A DNA stretch of 64,000 nucleotides from Solimicrobium silvestre (GCF_002976435.1 NZ_PUGF01000018.1:1-64000); one strand, 5' to 3'; shown: positions 44,900-55,480, counted from the first letter of the stretch. Notes: a model not told the origin generated them from the sequence alone. Numbers and translations: made by a program.

Positions 44900-45445
44900 A
44901 TGAAATCAATCTGCGTATACTGCGGCTCGGCCACCGGCATCTCACCCAGTTATGCCGATGCAGCGCGCTCATTGGCAGGTGTTTTGGTCGGCCATAATTT
45001 GAACCTGATTTATGGCGGCGGCAACATTGGTTTAATGGGTATTATTGCGGACGAAGTGATGCGTTTAGGAGGCGAAGTCACCGGTGTCATTCCCAAAGCA
45101 TTGGTAGATAAAGAAGTCGCTCACATGGCATTAACCCGTTTATATATAGTTAATGACATGCATGAACGTAAAGCCATGATGGCCTCATTGTGCGATGGCT
45201 TTATCGCCTTGCCCGGCGGCATAGGCACTCTGGAAGAGTTGTTTGAAATGCTCACCTGGTTGCAACTCGAGTTTCATCAAAAACCGGTTGGCTTACTGAA
45301 TGTAGGCGGTTTTTATGATGGCTTAATCAGTTTCTTAGATCACACGGTACTGCAGGGATTTTTAAAACCGACCCACCATGCATTACTACTCAAATCCAGC
45401 GATGCAGAAGATTTAATTCTGCAACTCAAAGCACACTTCCAATAA
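44900..45445 (+). CDS. LOG-family nucleotide phosphoribohydrolase
   Basis: 181 residues, full length. It carries the GGGNIGLMGIIAD and PGGIGTLEELFEMLTW motifs (PGGxGTxxE) that define the LOG/YvdD family. Members release adenine or cytokinin bases from nucleoside 5'-monophosphates. The exact substrate is not predictable. A strong hairpin follows it. Confidence 0.93.
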   Translation: MKSICVYCGSATGISPSYADAARSLAGVLVGHNLNLIYGGGNIGLMGIIADEVMRLGGEVTGVIPKALVDKEVAHMALTRLYIVNDMHERKAMMASLCDGFIALPGGIGTLEELFEMLTWLQLEFHQKPVGLLNVGGFYDGLISFLDHTVLQGFLKPTHHALLLKSSDAEDLILQLKAHFQ

Positions 45446-45449
45446 AACA

Positions 45450-45477
45450 TAGCCCATCGGAATGATCCGACGGGCTA
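45450..45477. terminator. bidirectional terminator hairpin between LOG and TonB-receptor genes
   Basis: TAGCCCATCGGA pairs with TCCGACGGGCTA around ATGA, with one mismatch. It lies in the 53-base convergent spacer, preceded by AATAAAACA, so it can end transcription from both sides, though neither flank has a long T run. Confidence 0.65.
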
Positions 45478-45498
45478 TACCTTGGTCTTAGAATTACG

Positions 45499-47964
45499 CT
45501 ACAAACTCACATGCAATTGCATCCCCACGATTCTTGGTGCAGAAATATTCGCAGCCGGGGTTCCCAATACCGTGAGAGCGGTATTATCAATGCCAGTCAC
45601 ATAGCGGTTATTGAATAAATTATTCACATACACAGCGACACCCCATTTATGATTTCCAGCATCCCAACCTATCCGCCCATCGGTTCGCTGAGTTGAGCCA
45701 CCCAATGTGAACGTTGGCGTGGATAAGCAGGCGCCTTGTGCCACAGCATCTGCATTACAACGAACCGGCCCGGTGTAGGCGTGCTGCAAACTATAGTTAA
45801 TGCTGCCGTCCCAGATATTGCGTTGGGTATAGTCAGCACCGCCAGCAATCGTCCACAACGGCGTACCTGTTGGCTGGTTATTCAGGTTGGTACCATCCGC
45901 CGCCGTATAATTTCCGTAATCTTGATCTATGTATTCGGCAACAGCAAACATGCGCAGATTATGGGTAGGCTGCCAACGCACGTCGGTATCAACGCCAACT
46001 GCAGACTGATTGCTGCTGGTAACCTGATATTGCGGGATAGGCGAACCGCTCGGTACCAAACTCAACGATTGCAAATTGGAGAATTTGTATAAAAACAGCG
46101 ATGAATTGATTAACAAATGCTGCTCAGGAAAGTAGCTCTTTAACCCGGCTTCATAATTCCAGACTATTTCCGGTTGATATGCACCGGCCACTAATTGCGC
46201 ATTAAAGCCGCCCGACTGATAACCCTTAGTTACGGAACCATACACCATCACATCGGGGCTCAATTTATAGTCGAGCACCACACGCGGACTAACGTCTGTC
46301 CAGCTATTGCTCATGGAATACGGGGCATTCAGCGATAGCGCGTTGCCGTATTCAATATTCTGCGTCATGGCACCGATTACCTGGTTAGCTTGTGCCTGAG
46401 TTATCGCACCGGCTTGCACCAGATTTGGGAAAAAATTGACTTGATTCAAGGTAGCCAACGCGGTATCGACACCGGGCGCTACCCGCGGCGGGTTATACCA
46501 ACTGAAGTTTTTGGAGTCATAAGAAAAACGCACACCCGTGGTTAAGTTGAGCTTAGGCGCCACATGCCAGATCGCATCACCGTAAATAGCATAGGATTTG
46601 GACGTCTCACTGTTAAACATGTTTTCTTGCCAGGAATTCCCAAACAATTTAACCGGAATACCTAGTGCAACCGCTGCGTCGTTTAACAAACCATACACAG
46701 GGAAACTGTATAAATTATTGAATACGTTATTCAGCGTATCGGTATTCAGATTAACCTGGCTGGTTTGCTGTGCACTCTCAGAAAACATGCTCACGCCAGT
46801 CAACCAGTCAACGGTGTCGTTCTTGCCGGATAATTTAAATTCCTGCTGCCATGTGGTGTTATTTTCCAGATTACCGGTCGTGAGATAAGAGCCGACCAGA
46901 TTGGAACCAGTATTGCTTTCAATATTGCTGGAATTAAAATGTCGATACGCCGTCGTCGAATCGAATGTGCCCCATTCAAAGGGATATTCCACACGCAAGG
47001 TTGCGCCGTTAAACAAACGCTTTTCTAAGTTGCCGTCTGAATTATTATAGGCCGGTGCGGTAATCGGATTCAGGTAAGTATTGGGATTAGCCGGAAATGG
47101 CGGTGCGGGTGTTTGCAGGGCAAGCGGCACCAAGCCTATGTCAGGCCGGGCATCTTGGTTCAGGCTTTCGTGCTCCCAACTAAAAATAACCTTAGTGTGT
47201 CCCGGCGCATTCCAGCGCAAGGTAGCACGCGTGCCCCAGTCACCGGTGTCATTCATCGATTCACCAGTGGCGCTATCGTTCAGCCAGCCCCTACTTTTAT
47301 TGTCGACAAAGGTAAAGCGTAACGCTACGGTGTCGCTCAGTGGAACATTCAACATGGCATCTACATTACGTTCACCGTACTGCCCGAATCGAATATTAGC
47401 GTCGTTCTCAAACTCATTGGACGGCCCCTTAGTTACGACTGATATCGCACCTGCGGCACTGTTACGACCGAACAAAGTTCCTTGCGGACCTTTCAGCACT
47501 TCAACGCGCTCTACGTCATTAAAGTTCATTAAGGCACCGCCGGTTTTACCGGTGTAGACGCCATCAACATAGATACCGACCGGGGAATCGGTACCAATAC
47601 CAAAGTCGCCGGTGCCGATACCGCGAATTGAGTAACCGGGCTGCGTCGGCTGAGAACCATTTACGACCAGGCCTGGAATATATCCATTTAAGTCAGAAAG
47701 ATTATTCGCAGCGAGCTTGGTGATTTGATCGTTAGTAATAACCTGCAATGAAATCGGCACCTCTTGCATCTGTTGGCTACGATTTTGTGCGGTGATGGTA
47801 ATTACCGCTATCGATGCATCTTCCGGAGCAGATGCCGCTGGCGCTGGTGCTGGATTGTCTGCGGTTTGTTCAGCAGCATTCGCCGTCGTCGCCGTGCCTC
47901 CCAGCGCGCCCGTCAACAGTGCGAGTGAAATACTGAAAGCTAAATTTTTTTGTCTGAATTTCAT
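45499..47964 (-). CDS. TonB-dependent outer-membrane receptor
   Basis: 821 residues with a signal peptide (NLAFSISLALLTGALGG, cleaved near ANA). The plug begins VITITAQNRSQQMQEVPISL and carries SIRGIGTGDFG and VERVEVLKGPQGTLFGRNSAAG; the rest is a 22-strand barrel ending in APRIVGMQLHVSL. The plug style is that of receptors for substrates other than ferric siderophores, often sugars or unknown polymers. It follows three exported c-type cytochrome genes on the same strand. Substrate unknown. Confidence 0.92.
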   Translation of the reverse strand: MKFRQKNLAFSISLALLTGALGGTATTANAAEQTADNPAPAPAASAPEDASIAVITITAQNRSQQMQEVPISLQVITNDQITKLAANNLSDLNGYIPGLVVNGSQPTQPGYSIRGIGTGDFGIGTDSPVGIYVDGVYTGKTGGALMNFNDVERVEVLKGPQGTLFGRNSAAGAISVVTKGPSNEFENDANIRFGQYGERNVDAMLNVPLSDTVALRFTFVDNKSRGWLNDSATGESMNDTGDWGTRATLRWNAPGHTKVIFSWEHESLNQDARPDIGLVPLALQTPAPPFPANPNTYLNPITAPAYNNSDGNLEKRLFNGATLRVEYPFEWGTFDSTTAYRHFNSSNIESNTGSNLVGSYLTTGNLENNTTWQQEFKLSGKNDTVDWLTGVSMFSESAQQTSQVNLNTDTLNNVFNNLYSFPVYGLLNDAAVALGIPVKLFGNSWQENMFNSETSKSYAIYGDAIWHVAPKLNLTTGVRFSYDSKNFSWYNPPRVAPGVDTALATLNQVNFFPNLVQAGAITQAQANQVIGAMTQNIEYGNALSLNAPYSMSNSWTDVSPRVVLDYKLSPDVMVYGSVTKGYQSGGFNAQLVAGAYQPEIVWNYEAGLKSYFPEQHLLINSSLFLYKFSNLQSLSLVPSGSPIPQYQVTSSNQSAVGVDTDVRWQPTHNLRMFAVAEYIDQDYGNYTAADGTNLNNQPTGTPLWTIAGGADYTQRNIWDGSINYSLQHAYTGPVRCNADAVAQGACLSTPTFTLGGSTQRTDGRIGWDAGNHKWGVAVYVNNLFNNRYVTGIDNTALTVLGTPAANISAPRIVGMQLHVSL

Positions 47965-48003
47965 AGCTGTGTCTCCATTATTTTATCGTTCTAAATTCAA
48001 AGA

Positions 48004-49518
48004 TTAATTCTTAACAGACAGCATGTACTCAGCGACGGTAAGGCGTAATTCAGGAGTAAGGTGGCCTTGCGAAGGCATAGGCGGAAAATCTTCCCGCTTC
48101 TTGCTTGGCTTGGCGATGTAATCTGCAATACCTTGTGGATTACCTAAATATAAAGCCTGAATAATTTGAGTTGGTGGCCCGATCATGCGGGCGCTATACG
48201 CATGGCAACCTGCGCAAATACCGTTATAAAGTACCTGCCCTTTGGTGACCGTTGCTGTCGAACGCGGTACCGCTGGCTTATCTAACAACAAGGTAACAAT
48301 ATCTGCAGTAGTCGCTTTAGGACAATTGGCAGCCCAGCTACTAATGCCCAAGGTCGCATGGGTTGCACGGTCAACCATGCAGCTACCCGAACCACCGCCT
48401 ACGGCAACAATATCCGGGCCTTGGCGCGTCATGGAAGCCAGCATCAACGCTTTAATTTCATCCATCGGCTCAGTGCCATTATTTGAAAACAGGTTGGATA
48501 AAACCTGGATGCGATCTGGATAAGGATCCGATTCCGGATCGATGGTAATGTTGGCAAACGATTTGTGGTCGGCCACAATAATGCCGGCATTTTTATTATT
48601 ACGGATTACGTTATTTTCAATCATCACGTCCTTGGCGGCCATGACGATAATGCCTGAGCCACTCGGCACACCAGAAACAATGGAGCCCGGAGCGCCGAAG
48701 TTTTTGTGATTATTATCGACAATGAAGTTGTTACGGATGATGACGTCGAAAGTCGTTTTAATCGGCAACCATGGCGTAACAAAGGTCAGGATACCGCCGG
48801 CATTGTCGTAGACCATATTATTTTCAACTACGGCATGACGCGAATTTTCAATTTCAATACCCGCTACGTTGCCATGCACTTCATTGTGGTCAACCTGAAT
48901 ATTGTCCGACATACCGACGTAAATCGCGGCATCTTCAATGCCTGACAGGACGTTGTACTGGATCAGGCCATTTTGACCGAACTGCGGAAAAATCCCGTAC
49001 ACGCCGGTATCTTGTATCCAGTTATGGCGTATCACAAAGTTGTTACCCGCCTGCCCCATAATCGCATTGCCTTTGTATTTGATAATTTTAAAGTTCTCAA
49101 CGCGGATGCCGTTCCCTGAATACAAAACGGCATCATTAAGCTTGCCTATGCCGTCTAAAGTCGGCCATTGCCCTTCTTGAATAACGCCAATTAATGCAAT
49201 GTTGTCCTTGTCGATGTACACCGTTTCGCTATAGGTTCCCGGCATCACTTGTACGGTATCGCCCGGCTTCGCCAGATTGACCGCATCCTGAATTAACTCA
49301 CCGGATTTGACGGTGATGATCTTGCCGCTCATGGCACTGGTCAGCGCTGCTGCGTTCTCTTTACCGGCCCCGGCGGTTCGTGCGCCGGTCAGCAAGGATT
49401 GGGCCGATGCCGTGTCGATGCTGATGGCACCCAAAAACTGTTTACGCGCAACGAAGTAACCTGCACCTGCTGCAATGATCAACGCCAACACGCCGGCGAA
49501 TATTCTCTTTTTGCTCAT
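48004..49518 (-). CDS. right-handed beta-helix protein fused to cytochrome c
   Basis: 504 residues. A signal-anchor (RIFAGVLALIIAAGAGYFVA) is followed by a parallel beta-helix (about 75-330) with NosD/pectate-lyase-like repeats such as NGLIQYNVLSGIEDAAIYVG and IEIENSRHAVVENNMVYDN. The C-terminal 90 residues are a monoheme cytochrome c with CAGCH at 435-439 and an axial Met probably in FPPMPSQGHLT. Beta-helix to heme fusion suggests binding and oxidation of a polymer or a metal at the cell surface; the substrate is unknown. Confidence 0.82.
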   Translation of the reverse strand: MSKKRIFAGVLALIIAAGAGYFVARKQFLGAISIDTASAQSLLTGARTAGAGKENAAALTSAMSGKIITVKSGELIQDAVNLAKPGDTVQVMPGTYSETVYIDKDNIALIGVIQEGQWPTLDGIGKLNDAVLYSGNGIRVENFKIIKYKGNAIMGQAGNNFVIRHNWIQDTGVYGIFPQFGQNGLIQYNVLSGIEDAAIYVGMSDNIQVDHNEVHGNVAGIEIENSRHAVVENNMVYDNAGGILTFVTPWLPIKTTFDVIIRNNFIVDNNHKNFGAPGSIVSGVPSGSGIIVMAAKDVMIENNVIRNNKNAGIIVADHKSFANITIDPESDPYPDRIQVLSNLFSNNGTEPMDEIKALMLASMTRQGPDIVAVGGGSGSCMVDRATHATLGISSWAANCPKATTADIVTLLLDKPAVPRSTATVTKGQVLYNGICAGCHAYSARMIGPPTQIIQALYLGNPQGIADYIAKPSKKREDFPPMPSQGHLTPELRLTVAEYMLSVKN

Positions 49519-49541
49519 GTGATCTCCTTATTGATAACGTT

Positions 49542-50729
49542 TTATTTATTCAACATCAAAGGTAGGCCGGACGGTACAACGCTGGGTCGTTGCGGCTTGA
49601 AAGATTCATCGGTTAAGGTTTTAAGAAAATCAACCAGCCGATCTAATTCAGCATTGGAAAGTTTGGGTTCGTGTATATGCCAATGCAAATGCAGTGTTTC
49701 GTTTTTGGGTACCGCATGGCCTCGGCCTTCGTTATAAAAACTGACCACGTCACGTAAAGTAGCAAAGCGGCCCGAGTGCATGTAAGGCGCAGTCAATTCG
49801 ACATTGCGTAAGCTAGGCACTTTGAATCCCCCGCGTAAATTGGGATCATGGCTAATCGCACCGGCACCGGGGTCAAAACTTCGACCAGCCGCTTCAGGAG
49901 TGCCGATGACCACAATCTGTTGGTTGGTAAACAGTGGCGGCGTATGACATTCCGCGCAGCGCGCAACGAATGAACGAAAGACGTTTAAGCCTTCCAGTTC
50001 CGGCTTGGTCAGTGCATCAGGTACGCCATGCGCATACAAATCATAACGACTGTTTAATGAAATTAACGTCGTCTCAAAGGCGGCGATGGCGTGATAAACC
50101 TGCTCAATGTTGATGCTGGTAGCACTGGCATTTTTAGCCTCGGCGTTTTTAACATTCGTGTCGGCATAGGCAAGCGCAAAAAGGCGTCGATATTCTTTGT
50201 TGCCATTCAAGTTCGCCAGAATTTTTTCGGGGGATGAGGCCATCTCTATCGTGCTATACAACGGCCCCTTCATTTGTGCTTCTAACGAAGTCGCTCTGCC
50301 ATCCCAAAAAAATTTGGTGAGAAAACCGACATTCCATAAGCTGGGTGCATTGCGTGTGGTTTCTTGTCCGCTGGCCCCGATGCTGCGTGGCCGCCCATCG
50401 GAAAAACCTTTATCCGGGCTATGACAACTAGCGCAAGATTGTTTACCGTTTCCAGACAAGATTGGATCAAAAAACAAATAGCGCCCAAGGTCCATTTGTT
50501 CGGCACTAAAGCCCTCGCGCAATGGCGGCAAACCTGTTTTTAATCCGCCGACACCGGCACTTTGCAACGACGCATAGTCGGTGTAAATGGAACGTAATTT
50601 GCAATGCCCTGCTTGTTTTTCAAAGCTGGCCGGGCATTGAGTAGAAAGAGTAATTTCGCCAGCCCAGACATTTTCACTCCCGGTGGCCAGGGTCAGAATT
50701 ACCAGAAGGATCAGAATCGAGGCACGCAT
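49542..50729 (-). CDS. di-heme cytochrome c peroxidase / MauG-family protein
   Basis: 395 residues with a signal peptide (SILILLVILTLATG). Two heme sites are CASCH (99-103) and CAECH (258-262), with the MauG/CcpA layout around LGRYLFFDPILSGNGKQSCA and the PYMHSGRFATLRDVVSFYNE C-terminal motif. Relatives reduce peroxide or oxidise protein or metal substrates in the periplasm. Its place between cytochrome genes implies a shared electron path. Confidence 0.92.
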   Translation of the reverse strand: MRASILILLVILTLATGSENVWAGEITLSTQCPASFEKQAGHCKLRSIYTDYASLQSAGVGGLKTGLPPLREGFSAEQMDLGRYLFFDPILSGNGKQSCASCHSPDKGFSDGRPRSIGASGQETTRNAPSLWNVGFLTKFFWDGRATSLEAQMKGPLYSTIEMASSPEKILANLNGNKEYRRLFALAYADTNVKNAEAKNASATSINIEQVYHAIAAFETTLISLNSRYDLYAHGVPDALTKPELEGLNVFRSFVARCAECHTPPLFTNQQIVVIGTPEAAGRSFDPGAGAISHDPNLRGGFKVPSLRNVELTAPYMHSGRFATLRDVVSFYNEGRGHAVPKNETLHLHWHIHEPKLSNAELDRLVDFLKTLTDESFKPQRPSVVPSGLPLMLNK

Positions 50730-50736
50730 ATTCTGC

Positions 50737-51492
50737 TTACGGCTTCACGGTGTTAAGGGTATTAATGTAGCCAACAACGTCATGCACACTGAGCGCATCT
50801 GGCAGCATATTCGCCCCGACCCGCATTAAGCCCCCCGTTTTATCGTCTTTATGAGCACCCCGCGTACCACTGCGGAATGCGGTAATCTGTCGCTCCAAAT
50901 ACACCGGGTCTGTCCCCGGCAAAGCAGGTGCGCCCATTTGCGTATTACCCTGAGCCCGGCTGCCGTGACATGAACTGCACACCGCATTGAACTGGGTGCT
51001 GCCATTTGTTAAGTTCGCTTTAAAGGTGGAGGTCGCTTTTATTTTCGGCAAGCTGGCGACATAACTGGCTACCGCTACGCGGTCGGCATCGCTTTTCAAA
51101 ACCGCGACGGCTGCACGCATCTGCGCCCCATAATTGTCGCTAGCGGCAGTGCCGCGAATTCCTGCTGAAAAATTAGATAATTGTCGCGTGAGGTACGGTG
51201 CATCCATGCCCGCAATATTTGGTGCGCCGATAACGGTATTACCCTCGCCTTTACTACCGTGGCACGCAATACATGTCGTGCTAAATAATGCCTTTCCATC
51301 TGCAGCGGAGGCGCTGCCGGAGTGTGCGGTAAACAGACTAACGAAGCACGTTAGTGCCGCATAGGTTTTTAATGAGGATAGTGGCGGCAATGACCAAGAG
51401 GCCATGCTTAGGTTCTGTTTGGTCGCAAAGACCCCTTTTCTGGTGCGACTACCCAGACCAAAAATCGTGCTCATTGACATGCTTGTCCCCAT
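50737..51492 (-). CDS. di-heme c-type cytochrome (c4-like)
   Basis: 251 residues from 51492; an ATG at 51480 with GGGGA upstream or 51405 near the signal peptide are alternatives. The signal sequence is TYAALTCFVSLFTAHSGSASA. Two homologous cytochrome domains carry CIACHGSKGEGN (from residue 74) and CSSCHGSRAQGN (from 172), as in cytochrome c4, an electron carrier to oxidases. First gene of the four-gene minus-strand group. Confidence 0.92.
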   Translation of the reverse strand: MGTSMSMSTIFGLGSRTRKGVFATKQNLSMASWSLPPLSSLKTYAALTCFVSLFTAHSGSASAADGKALFSTTCIACHGSKGEGNTVIGAPNIAGMDAPYLTRQLSNFSAGIRGTAASDNYGAQMRAAVAVLKSDADRVAVASYVASLPKIKATSTFKANLTNGSTQFNAVCSSCHGSRAQGNTQMGAPALPGTDPVYLERQITAFRSGTRGAHKDDKTGGLMRVGANMLPDALSVHDVVGYINTLNTVKP

Positions 51493-52130
51493 TTGATGCC
51501 GGATTTAGCTCTGCTACCAGTAGCTAATCCATCATCTATTTTTTGTATTGGATTTATCTTTCTCTGCACGCAGCCGCTTTTTTATCATCAAGATTTTGCG
51601 TGGCAGGAAAATTTCCTCAGAGAACTATATCAACCAAACTTTTGCTTTGTAAAGAACACTGTTGTTTTCACTACGTTATCAATCAAGCAGCATATTTTTC
51701 TTTTTTAACCATGAAAATCAAACGAAAGTATGCGTGTTTTAGCTTATTTTCATTTTCGTAGAATATGTTTTTTATAAGTGGTATTAGCAACAATCTTCGG
51801 CAAGTAGGCTAGAAGACTCATCAATAGATGCATTGGTACTTGATGTTTAATGTATTAAATTTTCTGACACCAAATCATCAAGATTAAATATTGATGCCGT
51901 AAAACAATAATTTTTTTGGTGAAAGTCTATTAAAATTTACCAAATTAGAATATTTACACTAAATAAATCATGTGTTAAGTACATCGACTTCAACCCTTTT
52001 CCTAAAAACATAGCCGCAAGCATTTATTCCAATAAATTTCCCCATTTATCCTAAAATAAGAATGCTGGGCGGAAATAATTAATCGTCACAACAAACCCTC
52101 CCCTATTGTCTTCTTTAAAGCTGAAACATC
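51493..52130. other. AT-rich divergent intergenic region
   Basis: Six hundred AT-rich bases between the cytochrome operon and the serine hydrolase. Short open frames here have no domain pattern. I see no clear operator or repeat, and only assume that it holds both divergent promoters. Confidence 0.4.
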
Positions 52131-53504
52131 ATGATTTCACGATGGAAATTGGCAGCAAGCGCAGTCCTGTTTTTATTTTGCGCAGGATTAATTTGGCTAG
52201 CTTACGCGCCCCCAGACCTAATCCGTGTTGGCGCAAATTACAGTGCCAAAATTATTTGCTCCAACGTGTTCTTAGCTGGACGCGATGCTAACGAAGTGTT
52301 AGCCCTGGACGTGCAGGCACCCGGCCATCCCCTACTTAAATTAATGCGAGTGCAAGTTGACCGTGAACATGGGCTGGTGAGTGCCAACATATTGGGCTTC
52401 ATTGGCGATGGGCTGGCGGTTTTCCGGCCGGGCACCGGCTGCGCGGCAGTACCGGATGGCGACGTTGCCCTGGCACGTAAATATCAGATGAAAGTTGCGG
52501 CACTCCCTCTTCCTTCCGCCAACGCTGCCTGGCCAGTTGGTTCAAAAGCTGAAGTGAATGAGAAGGTAGAAAACATCATCAGCCAGGAAGTATTAAACGG
52601 CCCCGGCATGCGTGGTATTGCAGTGATTCACCAAGGCAAACTGATTGCACAACGCTACGGTGCCGGCTTTGACGAACACACTCCGTTAATTGGCTGGTCC
52701 ATGACAAAAACCGTGAATGCGGCATTAATTGGCATTCAGGTTGGCGAGGGAAAATTAAGGCTCAACCAAGACGGTTTTTGGCGAACAGCAACCCCATCCG
52801 ACGGGCGTGAAAAAATTAAATTAGCTGACTTGCTAGCGATGTCCAGCGGTCTGCATTTCGACGAAGAATATGGCGATGTATCGGATGTGACGCGTATGCT
52901 TTATTTGGAGCCCGACATGGCTACCTTCGTGCACGATCAGGCACTGGAACATCCAGCAGGTAGCGTTTGGAATTATTCGAGCGGAACCTCCGTTTTGCTG
53001 GCGCAAATCTGGCAACAGGTTGCCGGTGCCGATGCATTGCGTTTTCCGCAACAACGTTTGTTTGCGCCGCTTGGAATGACGAGTGCATTATTGGAAGCCG
53101 ACGCACGCGGCAATCTGGTCGGTGCCAGCTACTTGTATGCAACGGCACAAGACTGGGCGCGGTTTGGTCAGTTGTTATTACAAGACGGTGTTTGGAATGG
53201 CCGGCATCTGTTACCTGAGGGCTATGTAAAAATGATGTTGAGTGCCGTACCGGCGTCAAAGGGCAAATATGGTCAGGGTCAAATTTGGCTGGAGGGGCCA
53301 GGCCCGGATACGCCGGAAGGAAAAAGCCCGGATACCCCTTTTATGCTTCCCAAAGATACCTATTGGATGCAAGGTCACGACGGGCAAACTATTGCTATTA
53401 TTCCATCCAAGCAATTAGTTGTAGTGCGCCTTGGGCTAACGCCGCGTAAATTTATGTATATGCCGCAGGCGATGCTGGCTGAGATTATCAAGGCAACGGA
53501 TTAA
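52131..53504 (+). CDS. serine hydrolase, class C beta-lactamase-like
   Basis: 457 residues. A membrane anchor or signal (AASAVLFLFCAGLIWLAYAP) is followed by an extension and the penicillin-binding fold: SxxK as SMTK (190-193), YxS-type Tyr in VWNYSSGTS (about 283), and a third motif in GHDGQTIAI. The family includes esterases, D-aminopeptidases and EstB-like enzymes; the class C beta-lactamase fold does not by itself imply antibiotic resistance. Substrate unknown. Confidence 0.88.
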   Translation: MISRWKLAASAVLFLFCAGLIWLAYAPPDLIRVGANYSAKIICSNVFLAGRDANEVLALDVQAPGHPLLKLMRVQVDREHGLVSANILGFIGDGLAVFRPGTGCAAVPDGDVALARKYQMKVAALPLPSANAAWPVGSKAEVNEKVENIISQEVLNGPGMRGIAVIHQGKLIAQRYGAGFDEHTPLIGWSMTKTVNAALIGIQVGEGKLRLNQDGFWRTATPSDGREKIKLADLLAMSSGLHFDEEYGDVSDVTRMLYLEPDMATFVHDQALEHPAGSVWNYSSGTSVLLAQIWQQVAGADALRFPQQRLFAPLGMTSALLEADARGNLVGASYLYATAQDWARFGQLLLQDGVWNGRHLLPEGYVKMMLSAVPASKGKYGQGQIWLEGPGPDTPEGKSPDTPFMLPKDTYWMQGHDGQTIAIIPSKQLVVVRLGLTPRKFMYMPQAMLAEIIKATD

Positions 53505-53641
53505 AAATTTTGCTAAATTGCTTCTCATATGCCAAATCCGTCAGCTAAATTAATGACTTAGCACAGGGCTTTTTTTGATTTCCGCAAATCAGGTAAAATT
53601 TATACCCAGCAACTCTTATAAATCATCAACCTGAATCAACC

Positions 53642-55480
53642 ATGCCAAATTCATCGTCCGCTAGCGCCGCACTTAGCTCATCGCACAGCTCACAAATCAT
53701 CCCGCAACGCCTGGCATTACTCCGCCAACACATGGCAAGTAACGGCATTCACGCTTGCCTGATTCCATCTGCCGACCCGCATTTATCCGAGTACTTACCC
53801 GCGCGCTGGCAAGGCCGCGCCTGGTTTTCTGGTTTTACCGGTTCGGTTGGCACCTTAATCGTCACCACAAATTTTGCTGGCTTATGGGTAGATACGCGCT
53901 ATTGGGTACAAGCTGAACAAGATTTAATCGGAACTGGCGTACAGATGATGAAAATCGCCTCGGCTGGTGCGACCGATCATATTGACTGGCTCGCCGCCAA
54001 CTTAAACGCAGATCAAACTGTCTCGGTGGATGGCATGATATTAAGCTTGGCGATTGCGCGTCAGTTGGAACAAAGCTTGTCTGCGCGCCAGATTAAACTC
54101 AACACTAAACTTGATCTGCTTAACGCTGCCTGGCCAGACCGCCCGAGTTTGCCGACCGAGGCAGTTTTTGAACATGGTGCACCTTATGCTGTGCAATCGC
54201 GCTCTGAAAAACTCGCTTTGGTTCGCGCTGCGATGCAAGAACTGGGCGCAGATGCCCACTTAATTTCATCCGTCGACGATATCGCCTGGCTACTCAATTT
54301 GCGCGGTTCCGATGTCAGTTACAACCCGGTATTTTTGGCACATGCCTTAATCAATCAAGAGCATGTTGAACTATTTATCGGCAAAGGAAAAATCCCAGCG
54401 GAATTACAAAGCGCGTTAGCAGCACAACACATACACTGCCGCGATTACCAGCAAATTACTTCGGCATTAGCTGAGCTGCCATCCAACAGCACGTTGTTAG
54501 TTGAACCGCGCCGCGTTACTTTAGGCATTTTAGAATCTTGCCCAGCCAGCGTTAAAAAAATCGATGCAATTAATCCATCCACGTTCTTAAAATCACGTAA
54601 AAGCAGCGCTGAAGTCCAGCATATCCGCAACACCATGGAACAAGATGGCGCCGCCTTATGCGAATTCTTTGCCTGGTTTGACAACACTATCGGCAAGCAA
54701 GTCATTACCGAAATGGATGTTGACACCCAAATTTGCGCTGCACGTGCCAAACGCCCGGACTTTGTCTCACCGAGCTTTGGCACTATCGCCGGCTTTAACG
54801 CCAACGGCGCGATGCCGCATTATCACGCCACACCGGAATCCAATACCGTCATTGAAGGCAACGGATTTTTACTGATTGATTCAGGCGGTCAATACTTGGG
54901 CGGCACCACCGACATCACTCGGGTAGTGGCGATTGGTCAACCAAGCGCAGAACAAAAACGTGACTTTGCATTGGAATTAAAATCCGTGATCGCGCTTTCA
55001 GTTGCGCAATTTCCGGTAGGCACACGCGCGCCGTTATTAGATGCGATTGCCCGCGCACCAATGTGGGCAGCCGGTTTAAATTACGGCCACGGCACAGGGC
55101 ACGGCGTCGGTTATTTTTTGAATGTACATGAAGGCCCGCATAACATCTCATGGCTGACTCCGCCGGAGCCACAAACCGCGATGCAATTGGGCATGATCAC
55201 TTCGATTGAGCCCGGTATTTATCGCCCTGGAAAATGGGGTATCCGCATAGAAAACCTGGTATTAAACGTACCCGGCGACAGCACTGAATTTGGTGAGTTC
55301 ATCCGTTTTGAAACACTCACGCTGTGTCCAATTGATACCCGCTGCCTTGATAAGTCACACCTCACTCAGGTAGAAATTGACTGGATCAACAACTACCACG
55401 CCACCGTTAAACAACGCCTGACACCGCTAGTCACCGGCGACGCATTAGCCTGGCTGGAACGCAGCACCGTCGCAATTTAA
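53642..55480 (+). CDS. pepP: aminopeptidase P family metallopeptidase (Xaa-Pro aminopeptidase)
   Basis: 612 residues, the long three-domain form. Two creatinase-like N-terminal domains precede the pita-bread catalytic domain, where the metal ligands appear in LLIDSGGQYLGGTTDITRVV, HGTGHGVGYFLNVHEGPH and SIEPGIYRPGKWGIRIENL. It removes the N-terminal residue from Xaa-Pro peptides in the cytoplasm. A stem-loop follows. Confidence 0.94.
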   Translation: MPNSSSASAALSSSHSSQIIPQRLALLRQHMASNGIHACLIPSADPHLSEYLPARWQGRAWFSGFTGSVGTLIVTTNFAGLWVDTRYWVQAEQDLIGTGVQMMKIASAGATDHIDWLAANLNADQTVSVDGMILSLAIARQLEQSLSARQIKLNTKLDLLNAAWPDRPSLPTEAVFEHGAPYAVQSRSEKLALVRAAMQELGADAHLISSVDDIAWLLNLRGSDVSYNPVFLAHALINQEHVELFIGKGKIPAELQSALAAQHIHCRDYQQITSALAELPSNSTLLVEPRRVTLGILESCPASVKKIDAINPSTFLKSRKSSAEVQHIRNTMEQDGAALCEFFAWFDNTIGKQVITEMDVDTQICAARAKRPDFVSPSFGTIAGFNANGAMPHYHATPESNTVIEGNGFLLIDSGGQYLGGTTDITRVVAIGQPSAEQKRDFALELKSVIALSVAQFPVGTRAPLLDAIARAPMWAAGLNYGHGTGHGVGYFLNVHEGPHNISWLTPPEPQTAMQLGMITSIEPGIYRPGKWGIRIENLVLNVPGDSTEFGEFIRFETLTLCPIDTRCLDKSHLTQVEIDWINNYHATVKQRLTPLVTGDALAWLERSTVAI

